Shown piece after piece: positions 1-5,752 of a DNA stretch of 7,665 nucleotides. Each line of letters starts with the position of its first letter. The first letter of the stretch is position 1. The DNA is from Flavobacteriales bacterium (GTDB lineage Bacteria > Bacteroidota > Bacteroidia > Flavobacteriales_D > CANHHI01): the NCBI GenBank assembly GCA_947460225.1, contig CANHHI010000068.1:1-7665 (forward strand), given 5' to 3'. The translations under genes and the position numbers were made by a program. The notes under the pieces are model-generated. The model was not told the DNA's origin and made no database searches. It saw nothing but the letters and a program-made list of their open reading frames with translations.

Positions 1-413
1 CGGTTATCACCACGAAGTGTTGCACCATGAAAGGCGACCATGAATTAGAGATTTTCTTTAATTTGGAATTGCCAGAGGCTGTTGAACCCAAAGAGGTTTC
101 TATACAAATCACCGATGTGCAAAGTGCCTATCGTGCTGATGAAACGGGTATTTATGCAAAAAAAGAAATTTTGCAAGCTGATGAGACAGGTTTATATAAA
201 TTTTCACGCACTGGATTTGGCTGTGCAAGTTTTAGGGATTTGGCTGGCAACAGGCGCAGTAAGCCTTATGCAGTTGCTTTAACGGTTTTGGATAATTTAG
301 GCAAAACAAAAACGTATAACTTTGTTTGGCAAATTCAGCTGTTACAGAGCGACTTTGTGGTTGATGCCAATGGCAATGTGTCTAGTGAACTCAAAACTTG
401 TACATTTTTATGA
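1..413 (+). CDS. Secreted or envelope protein of unknown function, 5'-truncated, paralogue of the next gene
   Basis: I do not recognise this family. The reading frame is open from base 3 to a TGA at 411-413, so the gene almost certainly starts before the window. An internal ATG at 27 exists, but the frame upstream of it is open and encodes a Cys-Cys pair, so it need not be the true start. About 136 residues are visible. The protein is rich in alternating hydrophobic/polar stretches, suggesting a beta-sandwich (Ig-like) fold. Near the end, bases 267-338 encode a Y.V...V.D..G....Y.F.WQI pattern that aligns without gaps with the C-terminal part of the next gene (10 identities in 24 positions), so the two look like tandem duplicates. 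Two copies of ADETG(I/L)Y lie 14 residues apart in the middle. The stop overlaps the possible ATG starts of the next gene (410/413), suggesting co-transcription. By analogy with the neighbour it is probably exported, but its N-terminus is not visible. Confidence 0.7.
   Translation, partial: VITTKCCTMKGDHELEIFFNLELPEAVEPKEVSIQITDVQSAYRADETGIYAKKEILQADETGLYKFSRTGFGCASFRDLAGNRRSKPYAVALTVLDNLGKTKTYNFVWQIQLLQSDFVVDANGNVSSELKTCTFL
135..197 (+). repeat. Short in-frame internal repeat (ADETG(I/L)Y twice)
   Basis: Bases 135-155 and 177-197 encode ADETGIY and ADETGLY. The copies are 42 nt (14 codons) apart and in the same frame. The DNA copies differ mostly at third codon positions, so the repeat has been kept at protein level or is old. 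Confidence 0.6.
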
Positions 414-916
414 TGAAGTATTTTTTCTATTCTTGTTTGGCAAGCCTTTTAGGGGCTTGTCAAACCAAGTCTAGTCCTGCTTTGGGTGTTGCAAAGGTAG
501 AACTGGAAACTTGTGGCAAATTGTATCAAGACGATGAAATTCGTTTGCAACACCAGATTGCTAGCGAGCGTTGTGCCAATACCGAAATAAAATTGCGTTT
601 TGAAGTGTTTTCAGCGGGTGCAATTTCATCGGTATTTGTGGATTTGCACGAGGCTGGTGTGCATCAAACGCATGGCATGGGCGGGCATTTGGAAGGCGAG
701 GAGCATTTTATGGACGATAATTTTCAAGGTAGAAAAATTTATAGCGTGGATAAAGGGCAGATACCAGAAAATAAACAACTTGTTTTTGAGCGAAATTTTA
801 AAGAGGCTGTCAATGCGACTTACATGGTGCTGATTGGCGTGGTGGACAAGCAAGGCAACTACGGAGAATATGCGTTTTATTGGCAAATTAAGTGCGATAA
901 TCCGCCTTGTTTTTGA
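410..916 (+). CDS. Putative lipoprotein of unknown function with His-rich segment, paralogue of the preceding gene
   Basis: The family is not recognised. I choose the ATG at 410 (or the adjacent ATG at 413); the longer frame opening with TTG at 398 would only add MYIF in front of a good signal peptide. From 410 the protein has 168 residues. The N-terminus is a type II signal peptide: a Lys, a hydrophobic stretch and the lipobox L-G-A-C with the acylated Cys at residue 17, so the product should be membrane-anchored. The residues after the Cys are QTKSS, which is not an obvious acidic surface-export signal of the Bacteroidota kind. Residues about 80-99 contain five histidines (H80, H85, H88, H93, H99) with several Glu, a possible metal-binding loop. 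The C-terminal block (residues 138-161) matches the preceding gene with conserved D, G, Y, F and WQI. The start overlaps the upstream stop, so the pair is probably one transcriptional unit. A 94-bp gap separates it from moxR. Confidence 0.75.
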   Translation: MMKYFFYSCLASLLGACQTKSSPALGVAKVELETCGKLYQDDEIRLQHQIASERCANTEIKLRFEVFSAGAISSVFVDLHEAGVHQTHGMGGHLEGEEHFMDDNFQGRKIYSVDKGQIPENKQLVFERNFKEAVNATYMVLIGVVDKQGNYGEYAFYWQIKCDNPPCF

Positions 917-931
917 GTAATATTTGGATAG

Positions 932-950
932 AAATGTTAAAAAATGTTAA
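932..950 (+). repeat. Tandem direct repeat AAATGTTAA, 10-bp period
   Basis: The 9-mer AAATGTTAA occurs at 932-940 and again at 942-950, exactly one helical turn apart, upstream of the proposed moxR promoter. Spacing and position would suit a regulator bound on one face of the helix, but AT-rich chance repetition is possible. Confidence 0.4.
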
Positions 951-990
951 TTCTGCAAGAATGAACATTTTTTTTTGCAACTTTGCGTCC
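951..990 (+). promoter_or_regulatory. Candidate promoter of the moxR-bat operon
   Basis: The 917-1010 gap is the only one of notable size in the window. Bases 978-985 read CAACTTTG, one mismatch from the Bacteroidota -7 consensus TAnnTTTG, directly after a nine-T tract (968-976). A start of transcription near 990 would leave a leader of about 20 nt before the ATG at 1011. I find no clean TTG at the expected -33 position, so the assignment rests on the -7 element and on location. No Shine-Dalgarno sequence is seen; the leader is A-rich just before the start codon. Confidence 0.35.
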
Positions 991-1010
991 GTATTCGTGA
1001 TACAAAAAAT

Positions 1011-2018
1011 ATGATGCAACAAACTTCAGCGACAGACTTACGTAGTTTGCAGGAAAAAATAGAAAAAGAAAGTGCTTTTGTGGAGCTTTTGAACATGGAG
1101 CTCGGCAAGAGAATCATCGGGCAGAAGCAAATGCTAGAAAAACTTTTGGTGGCTTTGCTGGCTGATGGGCATATATTGTTGGAAGGTGTGCCGGGATTGG
1201 CTAAAACTTTGGCAATCAATTCACTGGCAAAGGCTTGTGGCGTTGATTTTAGTCGGGTGCAGTTTACGCCCGATTTGTTGCCAGCGGATATTTTGGGTAC
1301 GCAAATTTATAGCCCCAAAACGGAAACGTTTAGCATCAAAAAAGGACCTATTTTTGCGCACTTTGTGCTTGCCGATGAAATAAACCGTGCGCCAGCCAAG
1401 GTGCAATCTGCACTTTTGGAGGTGATGCAAGAGCGTCAAGTAACTTTGGGTGGGGAAACCTTTAAATTGGAAGAGCCATTTTTGGTGCTTGCCACGCAAA
1501 ATCCGATAGAACAAGAGGGCACGTATCCTTTGCCAGAAGCGCAACAAGACCGATTTATGCTCAAAGTGGTATTGGGCTATCCAACTCGGGAAGAGGAAAA
1601 ACGCATTGTGCAACAGCAAATTTCGGCGGATGTTTTGCCTAAAATTCAGCAGGTAGTAAGCCCAGCGCAGTTGTTACAGGCTAGGCAATGCGTGCGTGAA
1701 GTGTATTTAGACGATAAAATTTCTCAATATATTGTGGATATTGTTTACGCAAGCCGTGAACCAGCGCAGTATGGATTGCCCGAGTATGCGCATTTGATAA
1801 GCTACGGTGCGTCTCCACGTGCGAGCATTAGTTTGGCACTAGCGGCGAAGGCTTATGCGTTTTTGAAACGCCGTGGGTACGTTATCCCAGAAGATGTGCG
1901 TGCCTTGGCACATGATGTGTTGCGCCATAGACTTGGTTTGAGTTACGAAGCGCAAGCAGAGGGCTTGCGTGTGGAGGATATTATAGAAGGCATTTTGAAT
2001 GCGGTGCAAGTGCCTTAG
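1011..2018 (+). CDS. moxR: MoxR-family AAA+ ATPase
   Basis: This is a cytosolic AAA+ ATPase of the MoxR family, believed to act as a chaperone that remodels or activates partner proteins with von Willebrand factor A (vWA) domains. Starting at the ATG at 1011 gives 335 residues, the normal family size; the frame also extends back to a TTG at 975, but that start would lie inside the proposed promoter. Visible motifs (residues from 1011) are Walker A GVPGLAKT at 59-66, Walker B VLADE at 119-123, sensor 1 ATQNP at 161-165 followed by the family-typical EGTYPLPEAQ.DRF with a candidate arginine finger at R181, and sensor 2 GASPR at 266-270. All key residues are present. A tandem ATG at 1014 could also be used. 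It is the first gene of the bat operon, and its natural partners are the MIDAS proteins encoded downstream (DUF58, BatA, BatB). In this genome one extra gene separates it from DUF58. Confidence 0.95.
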   Translation: MMQQTSATDLRSLQEKIEKESAFVELLNMELGKRIIGQKQMLEKLLVALLADGHILLEGVPGLAKTLAINSLAKACGVDFSRVQFTPDLLPADILGTQIYSPKTETFSIKKGPIFAHFVLADEINRAPAKVQSALLEVMQERQVTLGGETFKLEEPFLVLATQNPIEQEGTYPLPEAQQDRFMLKVVLGYPTREEEKRIVQQQISADVLPKIQQVVSPAQLLQARQCVREVYLDDKISQYIVDIVYASREPAQYGLPEYAHLISYGASPRASISLALAAKAYAFLKRRGYVIPEDVRALAHDVLRHRLGLSYEAQAEGLRVEDIIEGILNAVQVP

Positions 2019-2048
2019 TTTTTTGCTAAATTTTAAATTCAATAATAT

Positions 2049-2909
2049 ATGTTACAAAAAGATTTTTTTAAAAAAGCCTTTTTAGGTTTGATGTTTACTG
2101 CTACCGCTTTGCAAGCGCAGTTTGAGTACAGACAAGGTTCTGTGGGTTTGGGTTTGAATGCTCGGCATATTCGTTTTGATGCTGATGAAAAAAATGGTTA
2201 TTTTGGTGGTACAGACTTTGCTTTCACCTATAAAGGTGTGATAGGTTATGGTGCGCCTAAGACCTCATGGACGGGTGAAACTACTTTGTTGACAGATTTT
2301 TCTGTGGGTAAAGTTAAAGTGAATGTCGCTGGCAATGTGGGTGATACGCCATATACCAACATTTTTGCACAGGTGATTGGCATGCACCACCATCCTTTTT
2401 ACGTGTATAAAGACAATATTGCTTTGGAGCTTGGTTATGGTTTTGGCGTTAATTCTGATCATATACTTTCTAGTAACGAAGAGAATGGAGTAAAACTAAA
2501 AACTTCTGCTAATTTATACAAAGTACCTGTCTTGATTGGTATGGGCTTGCGCTTTGATTTTCCTGTTGGGGAACACCAGTTTATTGGGGTATGGCGTGGC
2601 AGTATGAATTTGTTGGGTGGTAATTTTGTAAATTCTAGAGAATCTAGATCTGAGAATGGAAATACAACTAAAAAAAGCGAAACCACTTCTAATTTTGCTT
2701 TTGTGGGTTGGAATGATTTGTCGTTGTACAGCGATTTAGATCTTAGTTTTTTGTTTCAAAAGAAAATGGGTTTGGGTTTAACGTATAATTTTGCTTACCA
2801 AAGACAGGATTATAAACCTAAGGATACTCAAATTTTGTTGAAAAAATATGCTTTGCATACCCAGCATTTGGTAGCTTTGAAAGTTGTGTATAGATTTGCG
2901 AGCAAATAA
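2049..2909 (+). CDS. Putative outer-membrane beta-barrel protein, function unknown
   Basis: The 286-residue product is not recognised as a named family. Residues 1-23 form a type I signal peptide (KK, hydrophobic core, cleavage after LQA with Gln first in the mature protein). The rest is rich in Gly, aromatic residues and alternating hydrophobic/polar strands, for example residues 31-44, 52-68, 123-135, 158-193 and 224-251. It ends in a strand, LVALKVVYRF, close to the C-terminus. That is the look of an outer-membrane beta barrel of perhaps 8-12 strands. A loop near 195-214 is rich in Ser, Asn, Arg, Lys and Glu and is probably exposed; a His triplet occurs at 113-115. It lies 30 bp after moxR and 8 bp before the DUF58 gene, so it is probably co-transcribed. 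Glycine codons are strongly GGT (21 of 30, against 5 of 18 in moxR), suggesting high expression or a different history. A weak TAAATTTT element at 2027-2034 might give it extra transcription. Confidence 0.75.
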   Translation: MLQKDFFKKAFLGLMFTATALQAQFEYRQGSVGLGLNARHIRFDADEKNGYFGGTDFAFTYKGVIGYGAPKTSWTGETTLLTDFSVGKVKVNVAGNVGDTPYTNIFAQVIGMHHHPFYVYKDNIALELGYGFGVNSDHILSSNEENGVKLKTSANLYKVPVLIGMGLRFDFPVGEHQFIGVWRGSMNLLGGNFVNSRESRSENGNTTKKSETTSNFAFVGWNDLSLYSDLDLSFLFQKKMGLGLTYNFAYQRQDYKPKDTQILLKKYALHTQHLVALKVVYRFASK

Positions 2910-2917
2910 ATAGGCTT

Positions 2918-3781
2918 ATGGAAGTCAAAGAACTTATCAAAAAAGTGCGGGCTTTGGAAATCAAAACCAAAGGACTGTCCAGAAACGTGTTTTCTGGGCA
3001 GTACCATTCTGCATTTAAAGGTAGGGGCATGGCGTTTTCGGAGGTGCGTGCCTACCAAATTGGCGATGAAGTGCGTAGCATAGACTGGAAAGTCAGTGCC
3101 AAACTGGGCGAGCCACACATTAAAGTGTTTGAGGAAGAACGGGAACTTACCGTGATGCTTTTAATAGACGTGAGTGCTTCTTCGGTTTGGGGCAGGACTG
3201 CACAGAGCAAAAAAGAATACATGGCTGAAATAGCAGCGACTTTGGCTTTTGCTGCACTTGCCAATAAAGATAAAATTGGGGCGATATTTTTTTCCAGTCA
3301 AGTGGAGCACTACATTCCCCCTAAAAAAGGGCATGGACACGTGTTGCAAATTATTCGCCATTTGGTGGAATTAGCACCCAAACACAGCCAAACGGACATC
3401 AATACAGCTTTGCAGTTTCTGTCTCGGGTGCAAAAAAGACGTGCTACGGTTTTTTTGTTGAGCGACATGCTTGCAGAAAATTTTGAGAAAGCCATACAAC
3501 AAGCCAGTGCTAGCCATGATTTGCTCGCTTTGCAAATTCAAGATGATAGGGAAAACGAGTTGCCCAATTGGGGATTTTGGTTACTCAAAGACTTGGAAAC
3601 ACAAAAAACGAGATTTTACAATGGATTTAGTAAAAATGCACGTGTAAAATTTCAAGAGGCGTATAGGCAGAAAAACGCAGGAATTCAAGCGGTGATGCGC
3701 AAATATGGCGTAGATTTTGCAAAATTTTCTACCGATAAGGATTTTGTACCTGTTTTGTCAGATTTATTTAAAAGAAGATGA
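2918..3781 (+). CDS. DUF58 protein with vWA-like MIDAS domain (bat operon)
   Basis: A 287-residue soluble protein without signal peptide or membrane helix, hence cytosolic. The family signature is complete: GRGMAF..VR.Y..GDE.R.IDW..SAK at residues 35-62, then IKVFEEERE at 68-76, then a MIDAS metal-binding motif DVSAS (D84, S86, S88). Further MIDAS residues are probably T159/D160 and D183 in LLSD. DUF58 proteins are usually encoded beside moxR and are thought to be substrates or partners of the ATPase. Their exact role in the Bat system is unknown; tethering MoxR to the membrane vWA proteins is only an inference. The size matches the short DUF58 form found in Bacteroidota bat operons rather than the longer membrane-anchored form. 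The ATG follows the barrel gene by 8 bp, and the TGA overlaps the next ATG in an ATGA arrangement at 3778-3781, indicating translational coupling. Confidence 0.92.
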   Translation: MEVKELIKKVRALEIKTKGLSRNVFSGQYHSAFKGRGMAFSEVRAYQIGDEVRSIDWKVSAKLGEPHIKVFEEERELTVMLLIDVSASSVWGRTAQSKKEYMAEIAATLAFAALANKDKIGAIFFSSQVEHYIPPKKGHGHVLQIIRHLVELAPKHSQTDINTALQFLSRVQKRRATVFLLSDMLAENFEKAIQQASASHDLLALQIQDDRENELPNWGFWLLKDLETQKTRFYNGFSKNARVKFQEAYRQKNAGIQAVMRKYGVDFAKFSTDKDFVPVLSDLFKRR

Positions 3782-4716
3782 AAAATATTTTTTTGTATAT
3801 CGTTTTCATTTGGCAAGTTGTGCAAGCACAAGTTTATTTAGATGTGCAAGCAGATACAACACTTTGGACACAAGCTGGCGTGAAGTCTATCACTTATACA
3901 CTCAGAAATCTGAGCGATCAAGCCCTCAAAGACTTAAAAACGCCTGACTTTGCAAAGTTATTGCCTGAAAATTTAGTTTTGACAGATTTTTCAGTGGATA
4001 CTTTGGCGCATGATGCTTTATGGCATTTGCAATATAAAGCCGATATTTTGGCTTTGGAAAAAGGGGAATATACTGTGCCTAAATTGCCTTTTGCCATGGG
4101 TAGGGATACTGTGTATAGCTCCGCTCAACGTTTTTCGGTTAAAGCCGTTGATGTGGATACACAAAAAGGCGTTTTGGATATACAGCCCATTTACCAAGCG
4201 GAATTAGATGTTTGGGATTATTTGCAAATCGTTTGGCTTTGGTTAAAAACGCATATTGTTTGGGTTTTACTCGGCGTGCTTTTGACTTTGCTTGCGCTTT
4301 GGTGGTTTTGGAAAAGAAAGCAAAAAACGGAGGAAAAAAATATTGCGCCACCGCTTTTGCCTGCACATATAGAGGCTTTGCAAGCCCTTGATGCGCTCTT
4401 GGCAAAGCAATTGTGGCAAAGTGGCGAGGATAAGCAATATTACATAGAATTGAGCTATATTTTGCGCAATTATTTGGAGCGTAGGTTTGGCTTGCTGACT
4501 TTGGAGCAAACCACCGATGAAATTGCCCAGCAATTGAAAAATAAAGCGGAATTAAAGGCACATAAAAAGGCTTTGTTGGACTTTTTGGTGCTTGCTGACT
4601 TGGTGAAATTTGCCAAAATGCGTCCTTTGGCGGAGGAAAATGAACAGTTTTTGGTTTTGGTGCGCAATTTTGTAGAAACAACAAAAGAAAATGAACAGGT
4701 TCAAGAAATATTATAG
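3778..4716 (+). CDS. Conserved bat-operon membrane protein: periplasmic domain, one TM helix, cytosolic tail
   Basis: This 312-residue protein occupies the position between DUF58 and BatA where Bacteroidota bat operons carry a conserved protein of unknown function. Residues 1-17 are a signal peptide cleaved before Gln (VVQA then QVYL). Residues about 18-150 form a beta-rich periplasmic domain. Residues about 158-178 form a Trp-rich transmembrane helix ending in KRKQK, which places the remainder in the cytosol. The tail resembles the DUF4381-type tail: YYIELSYILRNYLERRFG at 221-238, then TTDEI at 245-249, and LADLVKFAKMRP at 272-283. This topology would link the periplasm to the cytosolic MoxR/DUF58 side; that is inference. 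It overlaps the DUF58 stop by 4 bp and extends 26 bp into batA, so all three genes should be translated together. There is no agreed gene symbol. Confidence 0.85.
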   Translation: MKNIFLYIVFIWQVVQAQVYLDVQADTTLWTQAGVKSITYTLRNLSDQALKDLKTPDFAKLLPENLVLTDFSVDTLAHDALWHLQYKADILALEKGEYTVPKLPFAMGRDTVYSSAQRFSVKAVDVDTQKGVLDIQPIYQAELDVWDYLQIVWLWLKTHIVWVLLGVLLTLLALWWFWKRKQKTEEKNIAPPLLPAHIEALQALDALLAKQLWQSGEDKQYYIELSYILRNYLERRFGLLTLEQTTDEIAQQLKNKAELKAHKKALLDFLVLADLVKFAKMRPLAEENEQFLVLVRNFVETTKENEQVQEIL

Positions 4717-5752
4717 TGCTTTTTGGGCGAGTGCATTGTACAGCCTTGTTTTTGGCGGTTTGTATGGCTTGTCTTTGGCTTATGTGCAGTTTGCTGAGCC
4801 CAAAAAGATGTTTTGGGTTTTGCTCGCATTGCCTTTGATTTTTGTCTATACCCAGCAAAAAAACTATCTTTCTTGGAGTTATTTGCCTTATACCGATACG
4901 GGACTTAAATGGAAGCAAGTGTTTTTGCACATTCCTTTTGCTTTTGGTCTTGTGGCATTTGCTTTGGGCGTGCTTGCTTTGGCAAAGCCCGAACAGAGCG
5001 AGGAACGCTGGCAACAAGAGGAGCGGGAAGGCATAGAAATGGTGATTGCCTTAGACCTTTCGGGCAGTATGCTCGCCATGGACTTTGTACCCAACCGTTT
5101 GGAAGCCTCCAAGCAAGTTGCCATAGCATTTATAGAAAAACGCAAGCAGGATAAAATTGGTTTGGTGTTTTTTGAGGGGCAAGCCTATTTGCAGTGCCCT
5201 GTAACTTCGGATAAATCCACTTTGGTGCGTTTGTTTAGTGGCGCAAAAACAGGTAGAGTAGAAGGAGGAACCGCCATTGGTGCTGGATTGGCTACGGCTT
5301 TGAGTGCTTTGCGCAGCAGCACTGCCAAATCCAGGGTGGTGATTTTACTCACGGACGGTGTGGAAGAATCCAATAGCCAAATTTCTCCAGAACTTGCGCT
5401 TGAAATGGCAAAAACATTGAATATTCGGGTTTATACCATTGGTGTTGGCACCATGGGCAAAGCTCCTTTTCCTGCGCAAGATGCTTTTGGCAGAACCGTG
5501 TATGTGGAGCAAGAAGTGCGCATAGACGAGCCACTTTTGCAGAAAATTGCCAAGGAAACGGGCGGGGAGTATTACCGTGCGAAAAATGAGCGGGAAATGG
5601 AAAATATCTATGCAGACATAGAGAAATTGGAAAAAGATAAGTTGAAAATTATTCAACACAGCAAAATTCCAGAATACTTTTTGCCGTTTTTAATGATGGC
5701 ACTGCTATTGCTTCTGTTTGCTTTGTTGTTTGCTTTAATTGTATTTGTGTAA
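4691..5752 (+). CDS. batA: BatA, membrane-anchored vWA-domain protein with extended N-terminus
   Basis: BatA is an inner-membrane protein with a von Willebrand factor A domain, one of the core Bat (aerotolerance) proteins. The MIDAS site is intact: DLSGS at 122-126, the GGTAIG threonine at T194 and LLTDG with D222. Other family landmarks are DFVPNRLEASK at 131-141, QCPVTSD at 168-174 and YTIGVGT at 248-254. Hydrophobic helices are seen at about 39-53, 79-98 and 329-352, the usual BatA set, plus an additional one at about 12-31. Normal BatA proteins begin near the FA.P segment that here is residues 34-37, so about 30 residues are extra. The only upstream ATG is at 4691, 26 bp inside the preceding gene; a GTG at 4784 would give a conventional N-terminus. 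The extension shares FWA and G.LYG at identical positions with BatB, which argues that it is really translated. The TAA is immediately followed by the batB ATG. Confidence 0.93.
   Translation: MNRFKKYYSAFWASALYSLVFGGLYGLSLAYVQFAEPKKMFWVLLALPLIFVYTQQKNYLSWSYLPYTDTGLKWKQVFLHIPFAFGLVAFALGVLALAKPEQSEERWQQEEREGIEMVIALDLSGSMLAMDFVPNRLEASKQVAIAFIEKRKQDKIGLVFFEGQAYLQCPVTSDKSTLVRLFSGAKTGRVEGGTAIGAGLATALSALRSSTAKSRVVILLTDGVEESNSQISPELALEMAKTLNIRVYTIGVGTMGKAPFPAQDAFGRTVYVEQEVRIDEPLLQKIAKETGGEYYRAKNEREMENIYADIEKLEKDKLKIIQHSKIPEYFLPFLMMALLLLLFALLFALIVFV

Noticed and set aside
398..409. TTG at 398 as the start of the lipoprotein
   Set aside because: The ATGs at 410/413 give a cleaner signal peptide and overlap the upstream stop, a usual coupling arrangement.
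917..960. Rho-independent terminator after the lipoprotein gene
   Set aside because: No GC-rich inverted repeat followed by T residues is visible; the later T tract (968-976) has no stem in front of it.
975..1010. TTG at 975 as the start of moxR
   Set aside because: It would place the start inside the T tract/-7 region and add residues not typical of MoxR proteins; the ATG at 1011 gives normal length.
2019..2048. Terminator or separate promoter between moxR and the barrel gene
   Set aside because: There is no stem-loop in the 30 bp. TAAATTTT at 2027-2034 resembles a -7 element, but the nearest TTG (1995-1997) is too far upstream and the leader would be under 15 nt.
4139..5017. A 292-codon open frame on the minus strand
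   Set aside because: It lies across the end of the 3778-4716 gene and the start of batA, both well-supported families. The product has no recognisable domain and a biased composition, as expected for an antisense shadow of Gly/Leu/Ala-rich membrane-protein codons.
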